From contig NZ_FOIA01000012.1 of NCBI RefSeq assembly GCF_900111605.1, forward strand, positions 35,529 through 99,528: a stretch of 64,000 nucleotides of DNA, written 5' to 3'. A model generated the notes under the pieces. That model was not told where the DNA came from. It saw only the letters and a list, made by a program, of their open reading frames with translations, and ran no database searches. Positions within the stretch are counted from its first letter, which is position 1; each line of letters starts with the position of its first letter. The position numbers were made by a program, and so were the translations under genes. Below are positions 47,406 to 55,869 of this stretch, one piece after another. The stretch is from Nitrosomonas marina. GTDB lineage: Bacteria; Pseudomonadota; Gammaproteobacteria; Burkholderiales; Nitrosomonadaceae.

Positions 47406-47411
47406 ATCATA
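47406..47411 (-). promoter_or_regulatory. Candidate -10 element of the 28-codon gene
   Basis: TATGAT on the minus strand differs by one base from the sigma-70 consensus and stands eight bases after the end of the tandem array. A -35-like hexamer at standard distance is not evident, as in activator-dependent promoters. Confidence 0.4.
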
Positions 47412-47419
47412 ACATAAAG

Positions 47420-47485
47420 TTCACAAAAACTTTACAAAAATTTCACAATTAATTGACAAAAACTTCACAAATTCTTTACTTTTAT
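47420..47485. repeat. Six tandem 11-bp units, likely regulator-binding array
   Basis: Six gap-free 11-base units read TTCACAAAAAC, TTTACAAAAAT, TTCACAATTAA, TTGACAAAAAC, TTCACAAATTC and TTTACTTTTAT. An 11-bp direct-repeat pitch is characteristic of OmpR/PhoB-family sites, and the TCACAAAA core resembles half of a Pho box. The A-tracts in phase also predict DNA curvature. It ends eight bases from a -10-like TATGAT of the 28-codon gene on the minus strand. Confidence 0.7.
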
Positions 47486-47565
47486 AAATACCTTTTAAAA
47501 TCATAGGCTTTTATTCTATATGCCACCCCGGCAATATATGAATGCAAGCATGATACTCAAACTAG

Positions 47566-47827
47566 TGCTCTTTCAATATGATATTGCCGCGTTCAGTGCG
47601 CTTGTCAGCGCTCATGGCAAGGCGTGTCTTGCAGGAAATAGTCATTCTATTACCAAAAGACACAACACAGTCCATGGGCGCTGACAAGCGCACCCACCGG
47701 ACGTTACCGTGGTGTCCTGCAGCCGCGTTACAGTACTTGAAAAGGGAATAACCCTTTCCCGTGTACTGTGCCTTGCTGCATAACACCACGATAACGCTGT
47801 ACCTGACAATATCATATTGAAAGAGCA
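47566..47827. mobile_element. 262-bp foldback (MITE-like) element, copy B
   Basis: Terminal inverted repeats of 21 bases (47566-47586 and 47807-47827, beginning TGCTCTTTCAATATG) flanked by CTAG on both sides, a likely target-site duplication. The interior holds stems 47596-47611/47678-47693 (16 pairs), 47624-47630/47657-47663, 47703-47714/47784-47795 and 47731-47736/47763-47768. It has the same length as copy A and aligns without gaps. Both repeat ends differ from copy A in matching fashion. It separates the tandem array from the PEP-CTERM gene. Confidence 0.88.
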
Positions 47828-48085
47828 CTAGGAGTCCAGCCTTCTCAAGCTGATAACCACAATAGCCGTAATAATTAACCATACTTTTGTGTAATTACAG
47901 TTTAAAAGACAAGATAAGAATTTTTCATATTTTATAAACTAGAACATGATATTATCTTCCGCTTTTGAGCTATTGCATTAAATACAAATACTTTCTGCGG
48001 CACGTCCTGAAGAACATTAGTGTCTACTGGCATGCATCCACTGCTCGCGCAACAATGCTGTATGCCAATACAAAGGAATAATTTG

Positions 48086-48673
48086 ATGAAAAACCAACTG
48101 TTATGCTTCTTAGTATTAATGTTTTCCGGAACCATTCATGCCGCAATAATTGATGGCTTTAACGGCCCCTATCATGTCGCCAACTGGTCTACAACAAACG
48201 GTCTCACAGGTGAACTGAGTGTCGACAATCCAACGGCACAATCAATAAATTTCGAAATCGCCAACCCTTCCTACACCTATCCGGTTAATACTTTCCTTGA
48301 ATTACAAACGGTGGCGGCCGGAACAGGAATGGTTTCGTTTGATTTAATCATGAGCCTTCTTTTCAGACCATTTGGCGCCTATGCGCCTACCCTGACGTTC
48401 TTTACTGTAGTGGACGGTATTCATTCAGTTGAGGCTACACACAATTTGGATAACAGTCTGTTTCAACATGTAGACATCATGGTTCATAACGGCCAGCGTT
48501 TTGGATTCAGATTCGATGCACAGAATGTTCAACAGGGTGTATTCACCGGCGCAACAATTACAAACTTCAGCGCGCCTGTTTCAGAACCGGCTACATTGTT
48601 AATGGCCGCGACAGGCGTCATGATAATGTTGCGCCTGAATCGTAGTAAAAAAGGGAAACTGCGGCCTAGATAA
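48086..48673 (+). CDS. PEP-CTERM sorting-domain protein
   Basis: A 195-residue secreted protein. The signal peptide (about 1-20, cleavage near TIHA) is followed by a beta-rich exported part, and the C-terminus ends with SEPATLLMAATGVMIML and RSKKGKLRPR, the short motif, helix and basic tail of a PEP-CTERM sorting signal (here SEP rather than VPEP). Such proteins are processed by exosortase and linked to exopolysaccharide. The start at MKNQLLCFL is chosen from the signal peptide and an AAAGGA ribosome-binding site. No exosortase gene is in the window. Confidence 0.8.
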   Translation: MKNQLLCFLVLMFSGTIHAAIIDGFNGPYHVANWSTTNGLTGELSVDNPTAQSINFEIANPSYTYPVNTFLELQTVAAGTGMVSFDLIMSLLFRPFGAYAPTLTFFTVVDGIHSVEATHNLDNSLFQHVDIMVHNGQRFGFRFDAQNVQQGVFTGATITNFSAPVSEPATLLMAATGVMIMLRLNRSKKGKLRPR

Positions 48674-48728
48674 CTGAGCTGAATAACGATTTTTCTATTC
48701 TTTATACTTTAACAGCAAACCTGCACCA

Positions 48729-50120
48729 TCACTCTTGGTCAGCTTCAAACCAGGCCAGTCTCTGGTGCAGTCGCACAACTTCGCCAACGATAATCAGCGT
48801 TGGTGCTGTAAGCTTCGCATCAGTCGCCAGTTTCGGCAGTGTCTCCAGCGAGCCGGTTACGACCTTTTGTGTTTGCGTGGTACCCTGCTGAATAATGGCA
48901 GCCGAGGTATTGGCCGGACAACCGTGGGCGATTAATTGCTGACACAATACTGGCAGACCTAACAATCCCATGTAAATGACAATCGTCTGATTCGGTCGCA
49001 CCAACGAAGACCAGTCAAGATCAAGACCATTGTGCTTCAGATGTCCCGTCACAAAAATACAAGATTGCGCATAATCACGGTGTGTAAGCGGAATACCAGC
49101 ATACGCCGCAACACCTGAAGCGGCAGTAATACCGGGCACAACCTGAAATGGAATCCGATGGTCTGTCAGCGTTTCAATTTCCTCACCGCCCCGACCAAAT
49201 ATAAACGGATCACCCCCTTTGAGTCTGAGTACACGTTTGCCTTCTTGCGCCAGCCGCACCAGCAGCTGGTTTATGGTTTCCTGACTCAGTGTGTGGTGGT
49301 TACGTTCCTTACCGGCATAAATACGTTCGGCATCACGCCGAACCAGGTTCAGAATATCCGGCGATACCAACCGGTCATAGACAACCACATCGGCCTGCTG
49401 CATCAACCGCATGGCGCGGAATGTCAGCAAATCGGGGTTACCAGGTCCCGCACCGACCAGGTAAACTTCGCCTTGGGGGGTGTTATCCAATGCATCTTTC
49501 AGCAATTGCTGAAAATAATCTTGCGCAGAACTGTCTTTTCCAGCCAATACCATTTCTGCAAACCGGCCTTGCAAGGCTTTTTCCCAAAACAGTCGCCTGT
49601 TCTTTTTGTGCACAAAATGCTCTTTTACCAGAGGGCGGAATTTTGCCGCATAGGACGCCAAGCGGGCATATGCATGCGGAATCAATGTTTCCAGCTTGGA
49701 ACGCACTATTCTGGCAAGCACAGGTGCGTGTCCCCCACTGGAAATAGCGATCATCAACGGCGATCGGTCAACGATTGCGGGCATGATAAATGTACATAAT
49801 TCAGGACTGTCCACCACATTGACGGGAATATTTGTTGCAGCGGCAGACTCGTATATCGTACGGTTTGCAATTGAATCACTGGTTGCTGCTATGACCAGCG
49901 TGCATCCCTTCAGATGGTCTGGGTCGAATCCGTTTGCATCATGCGTGATTTTATTCTGCTGCAGCAGCACTGCCACCGGTTCAGCCAGCGAGGGCGCAAC
50001 GACATGAACCGCTGCTCCCGCTTCGAGCAACAACGAAATTTTGCGAAAAGCCACGGAACCGCCCCCAACAACCAGGCAGCGCTGATTCCTGACATTCAGG
50101 AAAACGGGCAGAAAATCCAT
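48729..50120 (-). CDS. cysG: Siroheme synthase CysG
   Basis: A 463-residue multifunctional enzyme: the N-terminal part (about 1-210) is precorrin-2 dehydrogenase/ferrochelatase with VVGGGSVAFRKISLLLEAG, and the C-terminal part is uroporphyrinogen-III C-methyltransferase with VYLVGAGPGNPDLLTFRA, RLKGGDPFIFGRGGEE and VPGITAASGVAAYAGIPLTHR. It makes siroheme for sulfite and nitrite reductases. I use the ATG at MDFLPVFLN; six codons upstream give an alternative. It is downstream of the pseudopilin gene by 42 bases and may be cotranscribed with the secretion operon. Confidence 0.95.
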   Translation of the reverse strand: MDFLPVFLNVRNQRCLVVGGGSVAFRKISLLLEAGAAVHVVAPSLAEPVAVLLQQNKITHDANGFDPDHLKGCTLVIAATSDSIANRTIYESAAATNIPVNVVDSPELCTFIMPAIVDRSPLMIAISSGGHAPVLARIVRSKLETLIPHAYARLASYAAKFRPLVKEHFVHKKNRRLFWEKALQGRFAEMVLAGKDSSAQDYFQQLLKDALDNTPQGEVYLVGAGPGNPDLLTFRAMRLMQQADVVVYDRLVSPDILNLVRRDAERIYAGKERNHHTLSQETINQLLVRLAQEGKRVLRLKGGDPFIFGRGGEEIETLTDHRIPFQVVPGITAASGVAAYAGIPLTHRDYAQSCIFVTGHLKHNGLDLDWSSLVRPNQTIVIYMGLLGLPVLCQQLIAHGCPANTSAAIIQQGTTQTQKVVTGSLETLPKLATDAKLTAPTLIIVGEVVRLHQRLAWFEADQE

Positions 50121-50162
50121 TTCATGTGCACCATACAAATCAATACATGCTTACTGGTTATT

Positions 50163-50897
50163 TCAACGCGCAAACGGATTCTGTCCTGTTTGTCCGCCCG
50201 CAGGTGGCGCAAAGGGAGACGCAGATGAAGTCGTGCCGCCACCAGATGTTCCTGTACCACTCGAAGCACCGAACGGCGAGGAGGACGTACCCGCCGATCC
50301 TGATTGATTCTGCTGGTTTGCCTTGTTTTCTCCTCCGGCATCCCTTGAAAAAACAAACTGCCAATCCTGATAGGTTTCTGCCTCTGTAAATTTGGCAAAA
50401 TGGTCCGGGAAATTGTCCTTTTTCAAAGGCTGTTGCTCGGAAAGACTGTACACTCCGGTGATGCCCTTGCGCGAACTGATTTGACTTCCTCCCAATGTGT
50501 TACTGGCGGGACTGGCAGGATTCGCATTTCCTGCACTATTATTCTGGCTCTGTGCCTGTTGCGGAACTGCTTCTTCTTCAACAACCCCCCATTTATCCTC
50601 CATTGTCATGGGATCGATATAAATTTTTCTTAAATGTCGCACTGTCGCAGGACCGCGCTTGTCCTCCAGTAATTCTTCCAATGATTCAGGATATTCACGA
50701 ACGCCTGCTACCTGGCTGTTATAGTATGACATGATTGCCTTTCTATACTGATCACCTATGAACAACAACTCCAATTCTTTCTCGCGCTTCATTTTTATCT
50801 GCCATACCTGCCCTGTAGCTGCCAGCACTATACCGGCCGCCGTCACAGCAAACAGCGCCCAGAGGTAAACAAAACCCTTGTCCGAACGCTTCTTCAT
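50163..50897 (-). CDS. Minor pseudopilin-like protein of the secretion operon, atypical
   Basis: A 244-residue type IV pilin-like protein: KGFVYLWALFAVTAAGIVLAA is a prepilin-type N-terminal helix after a Gly, but position +5 is Trp rather than the usual Glu, as in GspK-like tip subunits. The middle (about 20-110) has a pseudopilin-like segment similar to its neighbours (YRKAIMSYYN, YIDPMTMEDKWG). The last 60 residues are Ser/Gly/Pro-rich, ending QNPFAR. It begins the base after the upstream pseudopilin stop. The start is the ATG of MKKRSDKGF. Confidence 0.75.
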   Translation of the reverse strand: MKKRSDKGFVYLWALFAVTAAGIVLAATGQVWQIKMKREKELELLFIGDQYRKAIMSYYNSQVAGVREYPESLEELLEDKRGPATVRHLRKIYIDPMTMEDKWGVVEEEAVPQQAQSQNNSAGNANPASPASNTLGGSQISSRKGITGVYSLSEQQPLKKDNFPDHFAKFTEAETYQDWQFVFSRDAGGENKANQQNQSGSAGTSSSPFGASSGTGTSGGGTTSSASPFAPPAGGQTGQNPFAR

Positions 50898-51299
50898 TTA
50901 CCATTCTTCATAAAATGTTCCATCCAGCGCCCTGCCTGTAAAACCGCTATGAACATCATAGACACCTTCTTCATCCTCATTTGGGGAAGGCATTTCAACC
51001 CATGTCATATTACTTTCGGTCATCGGGTCAATGGGTACACTGCGCAAATAGCGCCTGTCAACGAGTTCCTCGAGATCAAGCGGATATTTTCCAAAATCTG
51101 CGTAATACTGATCGATTGCGTCACGCATGATCTTGAGATCTTGACGCAAAACCGCCTCTTTGGCTTTCTCGACAGAGTTAAAATAGCGTGGTGCGACAAT
51201 ACTCAACAACGTGGCGATGATAGCCATTACCACCAGTAGCTCAATCAACGTAAATCCGGCCTCATCGCTCACAACTGCAACCTGTTTTTTTGGGTACAT
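50898..51299 (-). CDS. Type II secretion-like pseudopilin
   Basis: A 133-residue prepilin. After a short basic leader, GFTLIELLVVMAIIATLLSI is a classical cleavage and N-methylation site with Glu at +5, followed by a globular part with SIPIDPMTESNMTW-like GspG block (RSVPIDPMTESNMT). I chose MYPKKQVAVV as start, because the ATG gives a normal short leader; a frame upstream begins inside the previous gene. It lies between two other pseudopilin genes in the tight operon. Confidence 0.85.
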   Translation of the reverse strand: MYPKKQVAVVSDEAGFTLIELLVVMAIIATLLSIVAPRYFNSVEKAKEAVLRQDLKIMRDAIDQYYADFGKYPLDLEELVDRRYLRSVPIDPMTESNMTWVEMPSPNEDEEGVYDVHSGFTGRALDGTFYEEW

Positions 51300-51309
51300 T
51301 AGCGCACAA

Positions 51310-51831
51310 TTACCACTTGGAATATTCAACACCATTCAAACCAATCGCTTCCGAAAGTGAATAAATATCGAAAACATCATCGCCTTCCTTGGGATTTTCA
51401 GCTGAACTCTCATAACTGCGAAGCCCCCAGGTTTCGGCTGCCGGCGTCTGTTCGATCCCGGCAACATCCATATCCTCAAACATCGGATCACGCGGCAGGC
51501 GCCGCAAAAAATAAATATTTTTCGGATCAGCGCTTTTAATGTCAGGCACACCCCTGATCAGATCCTCAAGCGTTGGCGGATAACCGGATTCGTCCGCCTT
51601 TATCTCAATGCGACCGTCATCTGCAGCCTGTTTATACGCATCAATTGCATTACGTATCTGACGTAGCGCAATGCGCAGCTCCTGTTCCTTCTCGCGCTTG
51701 ACCGTCAGCTCGCGTAACGGCATAGCGGCAGTAGCCAATACTGCCATGATGGCAAGCACTATCATCAACTCGATGAGTGTAAAACCGCGTTGCTGATGGA
51801 ATTTGCGGAAACAGGTCTTGTACCAAATCAT
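51310..51831 (-). CDS. Type II secretion-like pseudopilin
   Basis: A 173-residue prepilin with the leader ending RGFTLIELMIVLAIMAVLAT (Glu at +5). The globular domain has RRLPRDPMFED and TWGLRSYES, the GspG/GspH-like calcium-site region. Its stop is ten bases before the next pseudopilin start, and its start abuts the secretin stop. Which subunit (G, H, I or J) it corresponds to cannot be decided from sequence alone. Confidence 0.85.
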   Translation of the reverse strand: MIWYKTCFRKFHQQRGFTLIELMIVLAIMAVLATAAMPLRELTVKREKEQELRIALRQIRNAIDAYKQAADDGRIEIKADESGYPPTLEDLIRGVPDIKSADPKNIYFLRRLPRDPMFEDMDVAGIEQTPAAETWGLRSYESSAENPKEGDDVFDIYSLSEAIGLNGVEYSKW

Positions 51832-54150
51832 TTACTGAATTTTTATAGTCGCAGGTTCTGGTAGTGAGATCTCTAGTGACTCACCCGTCTCGGAATCTTC
51901 ACCGGCGGCGCTCTGCACGCTGATCTCTGTCTCGCCCTCATTGGGTGTAATCACTTTGAAACGTAACTGCGCGGCCATGCCACTGGGTTCGTTCTTGCCG
52001 AATTTAATCGAATGGGTTCCCGTGTTGCCGGATCCGTCAAGCAGTTCCAGCATATCCGAGTCATAACTGACCAGCGCTTCGCCGGATACCGTGGCCCTGG
52101 CGCCGACCAGCCTGACTCTCACGGAAAATTCCTTTTCAAATGTCATGAGACTTGGAGCCTGTATTGTCAGTGTTGGTTCACCTGCGGCATTGATAGCAGC
52201 CTGTTGCGCAAACGGATTAGGCGGAACCCTTGAACCGTCAGACGAAAACGCTTGCGCTCCCCGGCTTAATATTGAGGATGCGCCCCCCCTGCCCGCAGGA
52301 CCGACAGGTGCCATCGCCAGACCACCGGCCGATGTTTTGCGTATCCTGACAGGCAGTTTACCAGCCTCGTTGGAGGTACCGTAATGAAATTCGCTTTCGA
52401 GATGGCTTTGCTGCGAAATATTGCGAATAATGCGCGGCGTCAGCAGCAATACTATCTCGCGCTTGGTTCGATCAACTTTTTGTCCGGAAGTCAGGCGATC
52501 CAAACCCGGAATATTGATCAAGCCTGCCAAGCCCTTGACAGCACGGTTATCCAATTCCTCAAGCAAACCAGCCAGTACTTGCGTTTCACCGTCTTTCAAG
52601 ACCAGAATAGTTTCCGCATTGGTCGTCGAAATCACGGGGGCCGTACTTCGCCCATCTGGAGCAGGGCGACTACCAGTAATGTTACTGACCTCAAGCTGGA
52701 TTTTCATCGTCACTTCATTGTTGGTACTGATTACCGGCTCGATATCCAGTTTCGTACCAACGTCAATAAATGTCGGTGTCGACGTCACCACGGCACTCAC
52801 ACCCGCTGCAACGTTAGATGTAAAAACTGGTTCCTTGGTACCAATATGAAATTTTGCCGCCTCACGGTTCTTGACCCGCACACGCGGATTTGCGAGCACA
52901 TCATCCAGCGAGACGTTTTGTAGAAAATCCAGTTTGACCTGGTCAGTTATAGCAAAGCTTTTTAAATTTGGAAAACCCGCGTTACTGATCGCATCAAAGG
53001 TTACCGACGCCGCCGCGTCGGCACCCGGCACAGCCGCGCGAGTAAAACTGAAGCTAGCACTTTGCGGCAGATTGGGTCCTAATAGAAAATTATTAGTGCG
53101 GCTCACAGTTAGTATCAATACTTCAAGCATCACTTCCGGCTCGGGCAGATCGTTCAGCGACACAAGCTTTTCGACCATACGAATCGCCTCCAGCGTATCG
53201 CGCATGATAAAAAGATTCAGTTGTTCATTGACATAAATATCCTTGGCCTTGACCAGCCCCCGAACCATGGCCACCATTTGCTTGACATCAGTATAGGCCA
53301 CATGAAAACTGCGCACCATCAATTCCTGGTATTCCTTTTGCTTGGCCGGTGTATTTGGATAAATCAACAGCGAATTGTCATTCAGACGTGTGTATGCCAG
53401 CTGATTGGTCATCAGCAGCAATTTAAGAATATCTTCGACCGTGTTGTCGCGCACGAATACAGAAATTTTGGCTTCCTGCCGCACATCCTTGTCAAAAACG
53501 AAATTGACACCCGCCGTTCGCGACATGATTTCAAAAACGGACTTGAGCTCGGTGTCTTTGAACTCCATTGACAGCGGTTTCTCGAACGCGGTTTCCAATG
53601 TCAGGTCCATGCTCTCTGCACGGGCAATATGCTTATTGAGTTCTTTGATAAATTCGCGCGCCTGCGGTTGCATCGGGTTTTCCTGCAGTACGGTCCTGAC
53701 CGCTTTTTCAGCGCCCTCCACATCATTAAGCGCCAGCAACTGCTCTGCGTATTCAACAGAAGCGATATGATGACGATCCTGTCCGACAGCATCCAGCCCT
53801 GCCTGCGCTCGCTCATTGCGCGGGAACAGATCAAGAATCCGCATGAATTTTTCTTCAGCAAGATCCAGTTCGCCGGACAGGCGCGTGTCAGTAGCATCCG
53901 CAAGCATTTGACTAAGAACAGCATCACGCTGACGTAAGAGTACAGCACGAATTTCCTTATTATTCGGTGCCTCCTGTGCTGCCTGCTCCAGCCTCATCAA
54001 TCCCAGCTCCAGTTCACCGCTTTGAATCAGTTGCTGTCCCTCTTCAAACGCCTTGTTGCGGGTACCGAACGTTTTGTTATTTATCGCGCAACCACTGATA
54101 ATGAAAGTCGTTATCAATAAAAAAACAGCGCATTTATCCGTTCTCATCAA
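51832..54150 (-). CDS. Secretin GspD-like with C-terminal cohesin-like domain
   Basis: A 772-residue outer-membrane secretin. The signal peptide ends with lipobox SGC (cysteine about 21), then helical TPR-like segments (about 30-160), an STN/N0 domain (about 180-240, SMEFKDTELKSVFEIMSRTA), N1-type repeats, and the secretin core (VLANPRVRVKNREAAKFHIG to KREIVLLLTPRII, about 440-590). The last 110 residues (LTIQAPSLMTFEKEFSVRVR to PEPATIKIQ) resemble a cohesin-type module, unusual for a T2SS secretin. The stop abuts the pseudopilin start. It overlaps the upstream gene by four bases. Confidence 0.88.
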   Translation of the reverse strand: MMRTDKCAVFLLITTFIISGCAINNKTFGTRNKAFEEGQQLIQSGELELGLMRLEQAAQEAPNNKEIRAVLLRQRDAVLSQMLADATDTRLSGELDLAEEKFMRILDLFPRNERAQAGLDAVGQDRHHIASVEYAEQLLALNDVEGAEKAVRTVLQENPMQPQAREFIKELNKHIARAESMDLTLETAFEKPLSMEFKDTELKSVFEIMSRTAGVNFVFDKDVRQEAKISVFVRDNTVEDILKLLLMTNQLAYTRLNDNSLLIYPNTPAKQKEYQELMVRSFHVAYTDVKQMVAMVRGLVKAKDIYVNEQLNLFIMRDTLEAIRMVEKLVSLNDLPEPEVMLEVLILTVSRTNNFLLGPNLPQSASFSFTRAAVPGADAAASVTFDAISNAGFPNLKSFAITDQVKLDFLQNVSLDDVLANPRVRVKNREAAKFHIGTKEPVFTSNVAAGVSAVVTSTPTFIDVGTKLDIEPVISTNNEVTMKIQLEVSNITGSRPAPDGRSTAPVISTTNAETILVLKDGETQVLAGLLEELDNRAVKGLAGLINIPGLDRLTSGQKVDRTKREIVLLLTPRIIRNISQQSHLESEFHYGTSNEAGKLPVRIRKTSAGGLAMAPVGPAGRGGASSILSRGAQAFSSDGSRVPPNPFAQQAAINAAGEPTLTIQAPSLMTFEKEFSVRVRLVGARATVSGEALVSYDSDMLELLDGSGNTGTHSIKFGKNEPSGMAAQLRFKVITPNEGETEISVQSAAGEDSETGESLEISLPEPATIKIQ

Positions 54151-54746
54151 AATTTTCCTGTCTGCTGATCATTTATAGAAAGCGTTTGTTTTACGTTCAG
54201 CGGCAAATAGGTCAAAGTGACCGATTCATCATTGACGGTGTCCAGACGGTATTTTTCATCGACCTTTTCACCAATTCTGGCTATGAAGTTTTCATCATCC
54301 TGCGCAAGAAAAACCCAGGTTTTGTTGCCTTCAATGGCCTTTCCGATATATTTAAACTGCAGCGGCGGTGGTGTCGGTGCCGGAGGAGTTGCTTTTGCTT
54401 TCGCTCTGGCCTCGGCCTCGGCACGTTTCTGTGCATTGATCGCCTGCTGCTGCGGGCTGATCGGCGGACGTTTTGGCGCCCATGAAGTTGACGCAAACAG
54501 CTCCCCAGCCTGCGGATCGAACTTTCTCTGACCAAGCTGACCGATGTTAAGATAATCATTCTGTACGGCTGGTGCGTCTACTCTCTCTGATGTCGACCGC
54601 TTCATTGGTTTTGGTGCAACGGGCTGCGCCGTATCTACAGTCATCTCTTCTTCATCTTCGACCAGCACAACCGCTATCAGTGTTGCCGCCAGCGCCAGGC
54701 CAATAATCGTTTTTCGCTTTTTTTCTGCTGCATCCATGGTATTCAT
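54147..54746 (-). CDS. PilP/GspC-like inner-membrane protein of the secretion operon
   Basis: A 199-residue protein with one transmembrane helix at about 14-26 after a basic start, a long linker rich in Lys/Ala/Pro (KRAEAEARAKAKAT), and a C-terminal domain beginning PPLQFKYIGKAIEGNKTWVF, which resembles the homology region of GspC or PilP that docks onto the secretin. This position, immediately before the secretin gene with a four-base overlap, fits. It may be what others call the 'translation initiation factor' of secretion system X because of its Lys/Ala linker, which resembles that of IF2. Confidence 0.75.
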   Translation of the reverse strand: MNTMDAAEKKRKTIIGLALAATLIAVVLVEDEEEMTVDTAQPVAPKPMKRSTSERVDAPAVQNDYLNIGQLGQRKFDPQAGELFASTSWAPKRPPISPQQQAINAQKRAEAEARAKAKATPPAPTPPPLQFKYIGKAIEGNKTWVFLAQDDENFIARIGEKVDEKYRLDTVNDESVTLTYLPLNVKQTLSINDQQTGKF

Positions 54747-55336
54747 TCATTCAGATAAAGGCTCATCTCGAATCGCACCTCAAGCAGTGCAGACTGGACA
54801 TTGTCGCGTTTAATGGAAAATCCTGTGATTGCCAGTGCCGGGACAGCTTCCAGCGCATCTGCCATGAATGCGCGAATCTGGGCATACCGGCCTGAGACGG
54901 GCATAGTGATATCATATCGGGACAACCGCCAGTCCCGTTCTAATGTCAATCGAAAATCACCGCTGTTAATCTCAAGACCCTGCTTTTGCGCGACACGCAC
55001 CAGTTCGCGTATCCAGAACGGCGATGAATCAAAACGAGGAAAAAAATTATAAAACTGCTGTAGTGCCTGGTCGTTGGTCAGTTTTTTTTCAACAACAGGT
55101 GTGCCGTCAGATCCGGATTGAACTTGCAGCCTTAGTATTTTTTCGCGTTCCCTCAGCGTCTCCAGCGCATTTTGTTCCGGCAAAACAGCACCTATAAAAA
55201 AAATACCGGCGACGACCAGCAGGCCCACGCCAATTTTACCGGTATTTCCCAAACGTGCCATCTGCCAGCGGAGTAACAGCATAATCCGCTGACTTTGCGC
55301 CAGTATGACATCGCGCCTCAAGATTTTGTTGTCCAT
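54743..55336 (-). CDS. PilO/GspM-like inner-membrane protein
   Basis: A 197-residue protein with one transmembrane helix at about 34-52 (GKIGVGLLVVAGIFFIGAVL), a coiled-coil region, and a periplasmic domain with a ferredoxin-like fold expected for PilO/GspM (LTLERDWRLSRYDITMPVSG). It is the second of the PilN-PilO pair; its start overlaps the PilN-like gene by 19 bases and its stop overlaps the PilP-like gene by four. The family call is by order and architecture. Confidence 0.75.
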   Translation of the reverse strand: MDNKILRRDVILAQSQRIMLLLRWQMARLGNTGKIGVGLLVVAGIFFIGAVLPEQNALETLREREKILRLQVQSGSDGTPVVEKKLTNDQALQQFYNFFPRFDSSPFWIRELVRVAQKQGLEINSGDFRLTLERDWRLSRYDITMPVSGRYAQIRAFMADALEAVPALAITGFSIKRDNVQSALLEVRFEMSLYLNE

Positions 55337-55869
55337 ATGGTGGTTAACAGAAAATCGACTGGACGATAGGGATTGTCCTGTTTGATTTTGTAGTTGACAA
55401 GATGCGCTTTCTCAAAAATGGCTTCACGTTCCATCGCTTCAATAAAATCGAGTAATACGGCCATATTTCTCGCTTCCCCGCTAATCCGCAAAACCCGGTT
55501 AGAAACATTTGGTTGTAGCGCCAGTAACGCAATATCTTCGGTGACAATATGTTCTATGGCATCAAACAACGCTTCCCAGGGCAAATTGATCTGTCCTAAA
55601 ATGATATTGGCATTCTGCAGTTCCTTGCCGATCTCGTGGCCAATCTCACGTTTACGCGATGAAGGGCGTGAGCGTGAAACCGCAGCGTTACCGGATTGCT
55701 GTTTTTCCAGGCGCTCGACACGCGCACTCAGCGTGCCCGATTCTTCGGCAATTTGCCTGAACTGGTAAAAAGCAACCAGTACGGCGAACAATCCTATGCA
55801 CAACAGTGTCATATCAATAGTGCGCGACTGCTGACCCGAATAAGGAAAAGATAATTTTAGTCGGGTCAT
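55318..55869 (-). CDS. PilN-like inner-membrane protein
   Basis: A 183-residue protein with a short cytoplasmic start, one transmembrane helix (about 18-37, IDMTLLCIGLFAVLVAFYQF), a coiled coil (RQIAEESGTLSARVERLEKQ) and a small periplasmic domain. This is the usual PilN/GspL C-terminal plan. It lies between the PilM-like and PilO-like genes with overlaps of 4 and 19 bases. Confidence 0.75.
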   Translation of the reverse strand: MTRLKLSFPYSGQQSRTIDMTLLCIGLFAVLVAFYQFRQIAEESGTLSARVERLEKQQSGNAAVSRSRPSSRKREIGHEIGKELQNANIILGQINLPWEALFDAIEHIVTEDIALLALQPNVSNRVLRISGEARNMAVLLDFIEAMEREAIFEKAHLVNYKIKQDNPYRPVDFLLTTIWTTKS

